Program-made: the position numbers and the translations under genes | Origin: Marinomonas sp. THO17 | GTDB lineage: Bacteria > Pseudomonadota > Gammaproteobacteria > Pseudomonadales > Marinomonadaceae | Reading direction: 5' to 3' | Length of the DNA: 64,000 bases | NCBI RefSeq assembly: GCF_040436405.1 | Contig: NZ_AP031575.1 | Coordinates: 2,436,501-2,500,500, forward strand | Notes under the pieces: model-generated | Told to the model about the DNA's origin: nothing | Seen by the model: only the letters and a program-made list of their open reading frames with translations | Database searches by the model: none | Part shown: positions 25,869 through 37,370 of the stretch, in pieces | How positions within the stretch are numbered: position 1 is the first letter of the stretch | How the letters are laid out: the number at the start of each line of letters is the position of its first letter

Positions 25869-27989
25869 ATGAAATCGACTCAGTCATTTCGACCTACTTT
25901 AATTGCCTTGGCAATCGCTATTGCCACAAGTCACACCATTGCTGAAGAATCCATTGATACTAATGATCTAGATACCCTTGAAGTAAAAGGCCAAACCTAT
26001 CGTAATACTGCTACCAAAACCCAATTGGATGCAGAAGAAACACCACAAGCCATTAGCATTATTGATGGTGAAACACTTGAAGAACGGGGCGTAGAAAGCC
26101 TAGCAGAAGCAGTGCGATACAGCTCTGGTGTCAATACTGAGCTGCGCGGCGGTTCCGTTACTCGTTTAGACTTATTTAACATTCGTGGTTTTGATAACGA
26201 CACTGTTTTATTAGACGGTTTACCACTGCTGTACAATGAGTGGAATTTACAGCCACAAATCGATTCAGCAAACATTGCTCAAATTGAAATATTCAAAGGA
26301 CCAACCTCAACCCTATATGGTGAAATGCCGCCTGGCGGAATGGTCAATATCATCAGTAAATCGCCTCAAGAAGAAGCAACAGATAGTCTAGAAATCACTT
26401 TGGGCAGTGATAATAAAAAACAGGTACAGTTTGATTCAACCGGAGCCATTAGTAACAAAGTAGACTATCATGTCATTGGTCTAGCACGTCAAAAAGACGG
26501 GCAATCTGCAACAGCGGAAGAGGAACGTATCCTTATTGCACCATCCTTGGATATTCAACTGAGCGATTCAACCTTCTTGAATCTGAATATGTATTATCAG
26601 AATGACCCTGAGATGGGGGTATATTCATCTCTTCCATCCAAAGGCACAGTGAAGAGTAATATAAACGGCAAACTCGACTCAGATGCTTATGCTGGAGATG
26701 AAGGCTGGGAAACATACGAAAGAGAAGTTTTATTATTAGGGTACAAGCTAGAACATGAGATAAATGATACTTGGAGCTTTCTACAGAATACTCGTTTTAC
26801 CTTTGCCGATGCATATCAGCAAAATACTTATTCAAGCAGTTTAGACTCTGACGAAAGAACTTTAAACAGAAGAGCCTATTTAACAGACGAGAAATCTCAA
26901 GGCGTTAACCTTGATAACCAATTCTCCGCCATTTTTGATATAGGATCTTTAGAACATAATATTCTAATCGGCTTAGATTATTTAAAATTAGAGTCAGACA
27001 TCAAATACGAAGATGCTGTTGCACCAAGTATCGATTTATACAATCCCGACTACAATCAAATTGTTGCATCTAACTTAGATTTTGCTGCATCTGGTTATTC
27101 CAGTGATTTTACTATCAATAAAGAACAAACAGGACTTTACCTTCAAGACCAAATAAGAATGGATCAATGGGTCTTCATTGTGGGTGGTAGATATGACAAT
27201 TATAAATATTCAGAGACGGGCAAAAAATACAGTGCAGAAGCAACAACTGATGTTGATCAAAACCAGTTTAGTGGTCGAGTTGGCGCATTATATGAGTTAG
27301 ACAATGGTTTCTCACCTTTTATTAACTTCGCGCAAAGTTTCGAACCCGTTTCTGGCTCCGATAGATTAGGTAATGCCTTTAAAACCTCCACCGCAGATCA
27401 AATCGAAACAGGATTAAAATTTCAAAATGCAGATACAATCGCTTCGATTACAGCTTTCAATATTGTCAAAAGCAATGTGCTTACTAGAGACCCAAACGGT
27501 GGTACCTACGACAAAATCCAAGTAGGTGAAGTTACCTCAAATGGCTTAGAAATTGAATTAACCAAAGCCATTACGGAAGAAGTTAGTACGAGAATTGCTT
27601 ATACCTATCAAGATGTCGAAGTATCAAAGAGTAACGACGGTATTCAGGGCAACACACCCATCTGGACACCTGAGCAACAAATCAGTGCTTGGTTAGGGTA
27701 CCAGCCAAAACAAGGTACTTTACTTGGGGCTTCTTTCGGCGCAGGCTTAAGATATGTGGGCCAAATGCAAATGGATGCAGCCAACTCTGATACAGTGCCT
27801 TCTTACACACTTGTCGATCTATCTATTGGCTATGATTTGGCACAATTATCAGCAGATTGGAAAGGGGCAAGTATGCAATTTAGCATATCGAATGCCTTTG
27901 ATGAGACCTATTACACCTGTTATGACAGCAGTAACTGCTGGTTCGGAGCAGACCGTTCTTTTGAACTGACAGGACGTTATGAATTTTAA
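25869..27989 (+). CDS. TonB-dependent siderophore receptor
   Basis: This 706-residue outer-membrane receptor has a signal peptide (hydrophobic 10-27, cleavage about AEE), a TonB box (DTLEV, about 36-40), a plug domain (ETPQAISIIDG, IRGFDNDTVLLDGLP, IEIFKGPTSTLYGEMPPGGMVNIISK) and a 22-strand-type barrel ending in Phe. The plug resembles FhuA/FoxA-type hydroxamate receptors. ATG 25869 follows TCGGAG; the longer frame from 25827 begins inside the Fur box. It is followed 16 bases later by a ferric-siderophore reductase. The iron ligand cannot be read from sequence, and no biosynthesis genes are nearby. Confidence 0.93.
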   Translation: MKSTQSFRPTLIALAIAIATSHTIAEESIDTNDLDTLEVKGQTYRNTATKTQLDAEETPQAISIIDGETLEERGVESLAEAVRYSSGVNTELRGGSVTRLDLFNIRGFDNDTVLLDGLPLLYNEWNLQPQIDSANIAQIEIFKGPTSTLYGEMPPGGMVNIISKSPQEEATDSLEITLGSDNKKQVQFDSTGAISNKVDYHVIGLARQKDGQSATAEEERILIAPSLDIQLSDSTFLNLNMYYQNDPEMGVYSSLPSKGTVKSNINGKLDSDAYAGDEGWETYEREVLLLGYKLEHEINDTWSFLQNTRFTFADAYQQNTYSSSLDSDERTLNRRAYLTDEKSQGVNLDNQFSAIFDIGSLEHNILIGLDYLKLESDIKYEDAVAPSIDLYNPDYNQIVASNLDFAASGYSSDFTINKEQTGLYLQDQIRMDQWVFIVGGRYDNYKYSETGKKYSAEATTDVDQNQFSGRVGALYELDNGFSPFINFAQSFEPVSGSDRLGNAFKTSTADQIETGLKFQNADTIASITAFNIVKSNVLTRDPNGGTYDKIQVGEVTSNGLEIELTKAITEEVSTRIAYTYQDVEVSKSNDGIQGNTPIWTPEQQISAWLGYQPKQGTLLGASFGAGLRYVGQMQMDAANSDTVPSYTLVDLSIGYDLAQLSADWKGASMQFSISNAFDETYYTCYDSSNCWFGADRSFELTGRYEF

Positions 27990-28005
27990 TGAGGATACAA
28001 ACTAG

Positions 28006-28779
28006 ATGGAGTCTTATCTAGATGAGTTATTTCATACTGCTCGACATTTGATTCCCGTATTGGATGGTCAACGACCCAGCCAAACGCATCATTTAGAAAC
28101 AGCCAAGACGGGATCAGATTCCCCCCAGTCTTGGCCTAACGTGACAGAACTCATCACTTCTCTCCATCACACTCTCAGTAAGGCGCATCCGGAAACGGGT
28201 GCGCCTTACTGGCGTATTCGCTGCTGGACTCTACTTTGCTGGCAACCTATATATTTAGCCTTAATCTGTGTCTATTACTTACGCGCCGTGCCTAGTAACA
28301 TGGCCAATATCAAGCAGAAACAAGTGGGAGAGATGATTTGCGGATATCTACTGGCAGACGATCAATGGCTCGACAAAATTTCACATGAAGCTTTGATAGA
28401 ACACCTAGGTCAAAATCTACATCTTTTATTCCAATCCTATCAGTCAGAATTGATAGTTCAGCAGGGCGGTCGCCCAATGCTCTATCAAGCCTTATTGGCT
28501 GACCAGCTAATTGAAACCATGTTGTATCTGCAAAGTTATAGGCAACAAGAAAATCAACAAGCTCACGGTGAATTTGATTTAAAAGCTGAATACCGACTCT
28601 GGGCAGATTTCTTAGCACTTCCCGTTAAATCTATACAGAGATTAAAAGACAATCAAACAAGCCAAACACCTGTGTTTATTCGTCAAACCTGTTGTTTACA
28701 CTTTCGTAGAGCAGACGGTAATTTCTGTGCCTCTTGCCCTAAAACCAACAAGCCAAACAAGAAAAATAAGGTTTTATAG
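28006..28779 (+). CDS. Siderophore ferric iron reductase (FhuF-like, 2Fe-2S)
   Basis: This 257-residue protein ends with the FhuF-type iron-sulfur motif CC-x10-C-x2-C in CCLHFRRADGNFCASC (about residues 228-243). Proteins of this kind reduce Fe(III) in imported siderophores so that the iron is released in the cytoplasm. It resembles the AHA_1954-type reductase family more than E. coli FhuF, which is an inference from length and the N-terminal part. ATG follows TGAGGATAC. It is in one operon with the receptor. Confidence 0.82.
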   Translation: MESYLDELFHTARHLIPVLDGQRPSQTHHLETAKTGSDSPQSWPNVTELITSLHHTLSKAHPETGAPYWRIRCWTLLCWQPIYLALICVYYLRAVPSNMANIKQKQVGEMICGYLLADDQWLDKISHEALIEHLGQNLHLLFQSYQSELIVQQGGRPMLYQALLADQLIETMLYLQSYRQQENQQAHGEFDLKAEYRLWADFLALPVKSIQRLKDNQTSQTPVFIRQTCCLHFRRADGNFCASCPKTNKPNKKNKVL

Positions 28780-28790
28780 TCTATAAAACC
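28770..28790 (+). other. Hairpin overlapping the reductase stop codon
   Basis: GGTTTTATA and TATAAAACC form a perfect 9-bp stem with loop GTC, and the TAG stop lies inside it. It lacks a following T run, so it is a weak terminator candidate at best. Confidence 0.4.
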
Positions 28791-28957
28791 AAGTGAATAC
28801 TTACTTTTTAACAAATATTCCAACGATAGAAAGTCTATTATCAAAAAAAGAGTCATTAATTTTATACTTACTTTTATGTATGTACTTACCAAAAGTTTGT
28901 TAGTGATGTATGCTGCTTTTCATCAAGTTAAAACAAAGACTCAATAGGAGAAACATT

Positions 28958-29809
28958 ATGATTTTAGTCACAGGTGCAACAGGCCAACTCGGTAACCTAA
29001 TCGTTAACAACCTAATCAAACGTGGTACACCAGCCAACCAAATCGTAGCAGCGGTACGTTCACCAGAAAAAGCGCAAGCGCTTGCTGATCAAGGCGTGGT
29101 AGTTCGCAAAGCCGATTACTCTGATTCAGCGTCATTAAACGCAGCATTTGAAGGCGTTAAGCGAGTAGTTTTAGTCTCTTCCAGTGAAGTAGGCCAACGC
29201 CTACCTCAACACAAAAACGTGATTGATGCAGCCAAACAAGCTGGAGTTGAGTTACTTGCATATACCAGCGTGTTGGATGCTCAAAACTCACCTATAGCAT
29301 TAGCTGCAGAACATGTACAAACCGAAAATGCTTTGGCAGATTCTGGTATACCTTATGCCTTGTTGCGCAATGCTTGGTACTCAGAAAACTACACAGCAGC
29401 CATTGGCATGGCATTGGAACACGGCGCGGTATTGGGCAGTGCAGGTGAAGGTAAATTCTCTACGGCTACTCGACTAGACTATGCTGAAGCGGCCGCAGTG
29501 GTTATCACATCAGAAAACCAAGCAGGCAAAGTCTATGAATTAGCAGGTGATCAAGCCTTCACGTTAGCAGAATACGCAGCTGCAATTTCTGAAGTAACTG
29601 GTAAAACAGTAGTTTACCAGGACCTTCCAGCAGCAGAATACGCTAAGGTTTTGATCGGTGCTGGTCTACCAGAAGCCTTTGCAGACATTCTTGCAGATTC
29701 TGACGTAGGCGCTTCGAAAGGTGCTCTATACAGCGAAAGTAAAGATCTAAGCACTTTGATTGGTCGTCCAACAACACCTATCGTAGACAGCATCAAAGCC
29801 GCTCTATAA
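28958..29809 (+). CDS. qorB: NAD(P)H:quinone oxidoreductase QorB-like (NmrA/SDR family)
   Basis: This 283-residue atypical SDR has the nucleotide motif VTGATGQLGNLIVNNLIKRG at its N-terminus and follows the E. coli QorB pattern through ISSSEVGQ-like SSSEVGQRLPQHKNVIDAAK, AYTSVLDAQNSP, LLRNAWYSENY and LADSDVGASKGALYSESKDL. QorB reduces quinones with NADPH. The start was set at ATG 28958 with AGGAG upstream; the longer frame from 28910 adds 16 unlikely residues. An upstream repeat (ATACTTACTTTT at 28797 and 28864) could bind a regulator of the QorR/HxlR type. Confidence 0.88.
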   Translation: MILVTGATGQLGNLIVNNLIKRGTPANQIVAAVRSPEKAQALADQGVVVRKADYSDSASLNAAFEGVKRVVLVSSSEVGQRLPQHKNVIDAAKQAGVELLAYTSVLDAQNSPIALAAEHVQTENALADSGIPYALLRNAWYSENYTAAIGMALEHGAVLGSAGEGKFSTATRLDYAEAAAVVITSENQAGKVYELAGDQAFTLAEYAAAISEVTGKTVVYQDLPAAEYAKVLIGAGLPEAFADILADSDVGASKGALYSESKDLSTLIGRPTTPIVDSIKAAL

Positions 29810-29852
29810 TGCTAGATAACCCTTTTAGCTCGTTTTAATAGAGTGAAACAAC

Positions 29853-29891
29853 AAAAAGCCCAATCCGTATACTATGAATTGGGCTTTTTTT
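29853..29891. terminator. Bidirectional terminator between qorB and gyrB
   Basis: Arms AAAAAGCCCAAT and ATTGGGCTTTTT are separated by a 13-base loop. A runs before and T runs after let it serve qorB on plus and gyrB on minus. Confidence 0.85.
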
Positions 29892-29951
29892 AGCTTCAGA
29901 AGAAACTAGATCAGGTCTTTAACTATTGACAGCATTTAGCTTCAATCTTGT

Positions 29952-32375
<2,424 letters not shown>

Positions 32376-33482
32376 TTAACTCTCCTGCAAACCTTTGCTC
32401 AATGACGATAATTCGCCTTGTTGCATTACAAATTGGCGAACATCTGTGCTGTCGGCCCAAGTAAAATCCGTTGTGTCAGGCTCAACACTGGTAATAAAAA
32501 TTTGGCTGTTCAAGGACTCCAGCAACTGACACAACTTTTGTCTATGCTGAGCATCCAATTCCGCTGGTAAGTCGTCCACTAAAAATACCAATGGACGTCC
32601 CATATCTATCAGCAATTGCCCTTGGGCAATTTTCAAGGCGGATACCACCAACTTTTGTTGACCACGGGACAGGGTGTCCAATGCATCTCCTGTGGTAGTT
32701 TTCACTCGTAAATCGGCGCGCTGCGGACCGCTGTGGGTATAACCCAGCTCTATATCTCGTTCGCGACCGGCCTCTATGGCCATTTGCAATGATTTCTGTG
32801 CATCCCAACCTTGATAAAATGACAGCTCCACCTTCAATGCTTGCGTTAGCAAGGACAACACTTGATGAAAAAGTGGCGTAAGCTTATCCACGTACGCTTT
32901 TCTCGACAAATTGACCTGCTCACCCAATCGAATCAATTCCTGATCAAAAGCGGATAACAAACTGGCGGTAATTTTACCACGTCTGAGCAAGGTATTCCGC
33001 TGTTTTAATGCTTTTTGCCAACCTCTCCATGCAGAAATAAACTCCAAATCAAAATGAAACACGCCCCAATCAATAAATTGCCGACGAATACTTGGAGAAC
33101 CCTCTAATAATCGGAAGGCATCTGGATTAATCAATTGCACAGGTAAACGTTCCGCCAGTTCCAACACAGACTGCGCACGCTGTCCTTGAATACGTACATC
33201 AATTTGACCATCACGATGACGTTGCAGCCCCACACGAGCAGTACGACCGTCTGCCTGCGCTAACTGAGCAAAGATCAAACAAGCTTCATTATCATATTGA
33301 ATATAAGTTTTGTGTTTATGACTGCGAAACGAGCGACCAAACGACAATAAATAAATGGCTTCCAGCACAGAAGTCTTACCACTGCCATTAGCACCGACAA
33401 TCAGATTAACTTGAGGCGAAGGTTCAAAGCGCACACTGGACAAGTTGCGAACATGAGAAATGTCCAAACGCTCAAGTGGCAT
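32376..33482 (-). CDS. recF: DNA replication and repair protein RecF
   Basis: This 368-residue SMC-like ATPase loads RecA at gaps. It shows Walker A GANGSGKTSVLEAIYLLSFG (about 30-49), the signature TLSRGQQKLVVSALKIAQ and Walker B LVFLVDDLPAELD. I chose ATG 33482 (MPLERLDISHVRNL), which fits the family start. The frame can extend to GTG 33518, but those residues are not conserved. It lies in the usual dnaA-dnaN-recF-gyrB order and overlaps nothing. Confidence 0.95.
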   Translation of the reverse strand: MPLERLDISHVRNLSSVRFEPSPQVNLIVGANGSGKTSVLEAIYLLSFGRSFRSHKHKTYIQYDNEACLIFAQLAQADGRTARVGLQRHRDGQIDVRIQGQRAQSVLELAERLPVQLINPDAFRLLEGSPSIRRQFIDWGVFHFDLEFISAWRGWQKALKQRNTLLRRGKITASLLSAFDQELIRLGEQVNLSRKAYVDKLTPLFHQVLSLLTQALKVELSFYQGWDAQKSLQMAIEAGRERDIELGYTHSGPQRADLRVKTTTGDALDTLSRGQQKLVVSALKIAQGQLLIDMGRPLVFLVDDLPAELDAQHRQKLCQLLESLNSQIFITSVEPDTTDFTWADSTDVRQFVMQQGELSSLSKGLQES

Positions 33483-33548
33483 AGTCTTTGAACCTAAATC
33501 TGGGTAGGAAAAGCCCACTTATCATATTAAGCGGGCAAGCAATTCTTC

Positions 33549-34646
33549 TTAAAGACGCATCGGCATCACAACATATTGCGCTGCGTGACTTTGTGCTTCT
33601 TCAATTAAGGCACTGGAATTAGAATCGTTCAAAGACAAACGTACTTCTTGAGAATCCACAACACCTAATACATCCAACAAGTAACCTACATTGAAGCCCA
33701 CTTCCATGTTGTCACCCTGATATTGCACCAACACAGACTCTTCCGCTTCCTCTTGTTCTGGATTGTTAGCGAACACTTGCAACATACCATTGGATAAAAT
33801 TAAACGTACACCGCGATATTTTTCATTGGACAATATCGAAGCGCGCAGAAATACTTGTCGCAATTCCAAACGATCGGCAACAACAATTTTTTCGTTATTA
33901 CGTGGAATCACACGATGATAATCGGGGAATTTACCGTCTACTAACTTAGAAGTGAACACGTAATCCGCCACTTTGGCACGAATATGATTGGCTCCAATAA
34001 TGAGTTCAACTGCTTCATCAGTGTCACTCAGTAAACGATTTAGCTCTAACACACCTTTACGTGGCACAATGACTTGCGTTAGATCACCACTCACTTGAGC
34101 GTCTTCCACAGCCGTTGCCAAACGGTGGCCGTCCGTCGCTACAACACGTAATTGACCATCAGCCACTTCCAACAACATGCCATTCAAGTAATAGCGAACA
34201 TCTTGGTTAGCCATTGCAAAACCTGTACGATCAATCAAACGACGTACGTTATTTTGGGCTATGGATACCGTCAGGTCACCTTGCATATCTTGAATATTCG
34301 GGAATTCATCCGCTGGCAAGGTTGAAAGACTAAAGCGCGAACGACCAGAACGAATCACAGCTTTTTGCTCGTCTAATGTAAACTCAATAACAGCACTGTC
34401 AGGCAGACTTTTACAAATGTCCATCAACTTACGAGCAGGCACAGTAATGCGGCCTTCTTCGCATTCATCCAGTGGCACATGACCCACCAGCTCTACTTCC
34501 AAGTCAGACCCAGTTAAGGTCAACACTTGGTCTTTCACTTCCACTAACACATTGGCCAGTACTGGCATGGTTTGTTTGCGTTCGACAACGCCTGCCACTA
34601 GTTGAAGTGGTTTAAGAAGGGTCTCGCGGACGACTGAAAATTTCAT
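33549..34646 (-). CDS. dnaN: DNA polymerase III beta subunit (sliding clamp)
   Basis: This 365-residue clamp has three topologically equal domains and matches the E. coli length (366). Seen are MKFSVVRETLLKPLQLVAGV, RKQTMPVLANVLVEV, FSLSTLPADEFPNI, VATDGHRLA and the C-terminal YVVMPMRL. ATG follows GAGGAAAATA. The gap to dnaA is 32 bases, so they are one operon. Confidence 0.98.
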   Translation of the reverse strand: MKFSVVRETLLKPLQLVAGVVERKQTMPVLANVLVEVKDQVLTLTGSDLEVELVGHVPLDECEEGRITVPARKLMDICKSLPDSAVIEFTLDEQKAVIRSGRSRFSLSTLPADEFPNIQDMQGDLTVSIAQNNVRRLIDRTGFAMANQDVRYYLNGMLLEVADGQLRVVATDGHRLATAVEDAQVSGDLTQVIVPRKGVLELNRLLSDTDEAVELIIGANHIRAKVADYVFTSKLVDGKFPDYHRVIPRNNEKIVVADRLELRQVFLRASILSNEKYRGVRLILSNGMLQVFANNPEQEEAEESVLVQYQGDNMEVGFNVGYLLDVLGVVDSQEVRLSLNDSNSSALIEEAQSHAAQYVVMPMRL

Positions 34647-34678
34647 TATTTTCCTCGTAAACTCATAGTCTTAGACCA

Positions 34679-36223
34679 TCAGGTGGTCAAAATTCGCATC
34701 AATTGTTTGTAATCTTCACGGATTTCCGAATCCGTGTCTTGTAGTTCTTTTATTTTGCGGATCGCATGCAACGCCGTGGTATGATCGCGACCGCCAAAGG
34801 CATCGCCAATCTCCGGCAAGCTATGATTGGTCAATTCTTTCGCTAAAGACATGGCGACTTGACGTGGACGAGCCACAGATCGACTGCGGCGTTTCGATAA
34901 TAAATCACTGATTTTGATTTTATAATATTCCGCCACGATGCGCTGAATATTATCAATGTTTACCAGCTTGTCTTGCAAGGCCAAAAGGTCTTTTAATGAC
35001 TCACGAACAAAATCAGGCGTGATAGCACGACCAGTAAAATGCGAGTTGGCAATCACGCGCTTTAAAGCCCCTTCTAATTCACGTACATTGGAGCGTATCT
35101 TTTGCGCAATGAAAAAAGCCGAATCATAAGACAACTTAATACCGCTTTCATCCGCTTTGCGCATTAAAATGGCCACTCGAGTTTCTAATTCAGGTGGTTC
35201 AATGGCAACCGTTAAACCCCAACCAAAACGAGATTTTAATCTGTCTTCCAGACCTTGAATTTCTTTAGGATAGCGATCACAAGTCAATATCATTTGCTGA
35301 CCGCCTTCTAGTAAGGCATTAAAGGTATGGAAAAATTCTTCTTGAGTGCGGTCTTTTCCGGCGAAAAACTGAATATCATCAATCAATAGGGCATCTACGG
35401 AACGATAATAACGTTTAAAATCATTGATGGCATTGAGCTGAAGTGCTTTAACCATGTCTGCCACAAAGCGCTCAGAATGCAAATACACCACTTTGGCATT
35501 CGGATTATGACGCATCAACTCAGTCCCCACCGCTTGCATTAAGTGGGTTTTACCCAAGCCCACACCACCATAAATAAAGAGTGGGTTATAGGCACCACCA
35601 GGGTTCTCAGCGACCTGAAGAGCAGCGGCATGGGCCAACTGATTAGATTTACCTTCAACAAAGTTGTCAAAGGTAAAGGAATTATTCAAATTTGCGCCGT
35701 GGTTGATACCGCCTTCTACCTGCACTTTGCGTTTCGGTGCTGTTAATGGCAATTGGCCTTGTTCGTATGGTTCCGGATCGCCTTTCAGTCCTTCAGAAGA
35801 AAGGGTTAACGGGGCTTCAAATTCCAAATCAGCATGGGATGTTTCTTCTTCATCCATCAAACCAAAACCAGGACGATAACCCGATTCAGATACCGTTTCG
35901 GTATTCAAAGGACTGACAGGTGGCGCATGATTAATAGGCGGAGGTGGCGGCGCCGAAGTCGTTGCAGTAAACCCCTGAGACTTAACCACCAAAGTTAATG
36001 CGGGAACAGGATCACTGCCAGCAAATTCCGACAATAACTCTTTAATGCGAGTTTGATATTTGTTACTCACCCAATCCAACACAAAACGATTTGGTGCACT
36101 TAGGCACAATTCACCGCTTGCCAGCATTTCGGCTTCAAGTGGACGAATCCATGTATTGAACTGAGATGTGGAAAACTCACTCTGCAAACGTTGCAAACAC
36201 AGATTCCAATGTTCCAAAGACAC
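34679..36223 (-). CDS. dnaA: Chromosomal replication initiator DnaA
   Basis: This 514-residue initiator has domain I (about 1-80, [16 protein letters not shown]), a proline-rich domain II (about 85-175, with five consecutive prolines), AAA+ domain III with Walker [12 protein letters not shown] (about 219-229) and the [13 protein letters not shown] sensor region, and a domain IV HTH ending [15 protein letters not shown]. The start is GTG 36223, preceded by GGGAGAAC and giving the conserved SLEHW start. The 24 codons before it are open but not conserved. Confidence 0.96.
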   Translation of the reverse strand: MSLEHWNLCLQRLQSEFSTSQFNTWIRPLEAEMLASGELCLSAPNRFVLDWVSNKYQTRIKELLSEFAGSDPVPALTLVVKSQGFTATTSAPPPPPINHAPPVSPLNTETVSESGYRPGFGLMDEEETSHADLEFEAPLTLSSEGLKGDPEPYEQGQLPLTAPKRKVQVEGGINHGANLNNSFTFDNFVEGKSNQLAHAAALQVAENPGGAYNPLFIYGGVGLGKTHLMQAVGTELMRHNPNAKVVYLHSERFVADMVKALQLNAINDFKRYYRSVDALLIDDIQFFAGKDRTQEEFFHTFNALLEGGQQMILTCDRYPKEIQGLEDRLKSRFGWGLTVAIEPPELETRVAILMRKADESGIKLSYDSAFFIAQKIRSNVRELEGALKRVIANSHFTGRAITPDFVRESLKDLLALQDKLVNIDNIQRIVAEYYKIKISDLLSKRRSRSVARPRQVAMSLAKELTNHSLPEIGDAFGGRDHTTALHAIRKIKELQDTDSEIREDYKQLMRILTT

Positions 36224-36733
36224 TGTAAACGTTCTCCCTGGTCGAGTGACAGATAAGAAGCGGATTTTACCTTGGATAAATTGAGTTATCCACACATTAT
36301 GTAAAAAAAAACTAAGGCAAACCCTTCGTCAAATTTGTTAATAACAAAGATAGTTATACACAACGGTAGATAAAAAAACTATTCTGTGCATAAAACCCCA
36401 ACTTACTAACAGGGTTTCGTTAACTCTTATGTGCTTTTCCACGGAAAAATGCAATTTTAAATAATTGTTTTTAAAGAAATAATTCTCTATCAAAAGAAAA
36501 ATGTGAATAACTACTTAATTTTTAGAAAATGTTATCCACTAAGCTTGTATTTTCCTGTGAATAACAAATGGAGAGCTCATGTGGTTAATTTTTTATCAAT
36601 AAAAACCGATCAAGGCATTGAAATTGCTAAGGAAAGGCTCTAAAATTCGCGCCCTGATTTGACAATCAAATGTCGAGGCTTGGCGAACGCTAACCCTCAA
36701 AACTGAAACACTGCTTCAGTGAGAGAAATTAAA
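36224..36733. other. oriC: Candidate replication origin 1 (dnaA-rpmH intergenic, DnaA-box cluster)
   Basis: This 510-base AT-rich gap separates divergent dnaA and rpmH, the known oriC place in Pseudomonas. It carries perfect TTATNCACA boxes at 36286-36294 (+), 36354-36362 (+), 36385-36393 (-), 36502-36510 (-) and 36556-36564 (-), and an 8/9 box at 36532-36540. A very AT-rich stretch lies at about 36455-36530. I count one GATC, so no Dam/SeqA cluster. Some boxes may instead serve dnaA autoregulation. See the second candidate at 43505-44033. Confidence 0.65.
36618..36646 (+). promoter_or_regulatory. Sigma-70 promoter of rpmH
   Basis: TTGAAA (36618) and TAAAAT (36641) are separated by exactly 17 bases. 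The -10 lies 87 bases before rpmH. Confidence 0.75.
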
Positions 36734-36868
36734 ATGAAAAGAACGTTTCAACCTAGCGTACTAAAACGTAAACGTAACCACGGTTTCCGTGCTCGCATGG
36801 CAACTAAAGGCGGACGTCAAGTAATCGCTCGTCGTCGTGCTCGTGGTCGTAAGGCTCTAAGCGCCTAA
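36734..36868 (+). CDS. rpmH: 50S ribosomal protein L34
   Basis: This 44-residue, very basic protein starts [20 protein letters not shown] and ends [12 protein letters not shown], the typical L34 sequence. The ATG lies 10 bases after AGAG. It is below the usual length cut for gene callers. rnpA begins 8 bases after its stop, as in nearly all bacteria. Confidence 0.98.
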   Translation: MKRTFQPSVLKRKRNHGFRARMATKGGRQVIARRRARGRKALSA

Positions 36869-36876
36869 TACCGCTG

Positions 36877-37275
36877 ATGACCGATTATTGTTTTCCCCGG
36901 CAAGTCAGACTTCTGAGTGCCGGGGATTATCAATCCGTATTTAACGACACATCTGCTAAAGCCTTTGCAGGCGAATTTCTTTTATTAGCTCACAAACGAA
37001 ACGACAACCAAGCTAGGTTAGGTTTAATTGTGTCTAAAAAAACCGATAAAACCGCAGTGGGTCGAAATCGAATTAAACGCTTGGTAAGGGAATCCTTTCG
37101 TCACCACAAACCCCCTCTAGCCGGTTTAGACATTGTCTTTCTTGCTCGCAATGGCATTAAAGAGTTAGACAACCAAATCTTAACCGAGCGTCTGGAAAAA
37201 GCTTGGCAACAACTGGCTAAAAAGGCAAAAAATCCGGGCAAAATAAAAAAACGCACCCATTCTCAACAGAAATAG
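36877..37275 (+). CDS. rnpA: Ribonuclease P protein component
   Basis: This 132-residue basic protein binds the RNase P RNA and helps cleave tRNA leaders. The RNR motif GRNRIKRLVRESFR (about 67-80) is intact and follows the LGLIVSKKTDKTAVG strand. It has a lysine-rich C-terminal tail. In relatives yidD usually follows; here only 95 bases lie before yidC. Confidence 0.95.
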   Translation: MTDYCFPRQVRLLSAGDYQSVFNDTSAKAFAGEFLLLAHKRNDNQARLGLIVSKKTDKTAVGRNRIKRLVRESFRHHKPPLAGLDIVFLARNGIKELDNQILTERLEKAWQQLAKKAKNPGKIKKRTHSQQK

Positions 37276-37370
37276 GCTGAAAAAAATGCCAAAGGCTGGT
37301 TTAATAGCGCGTGATTTTTCTAAAGGTTCACCGAACCTATTTGTCTAACCAAACAAATTAGTTGAATACC

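Noticed and set aside
36224-36295. Longer dnaA start at 36295
   Set aside because: The extra 24 residues are not conserved and cross a DnaA box; GTG 36223 has a good Shine-Dalgarno and the family-typical start.
37276-37370. A 20-codon frame starting ATGCCAAAG between rnpA and yidC as yidD
   Set aside because: Too short and not similar to YidD, which has a Cys-rich CxFxPTCS-type core.
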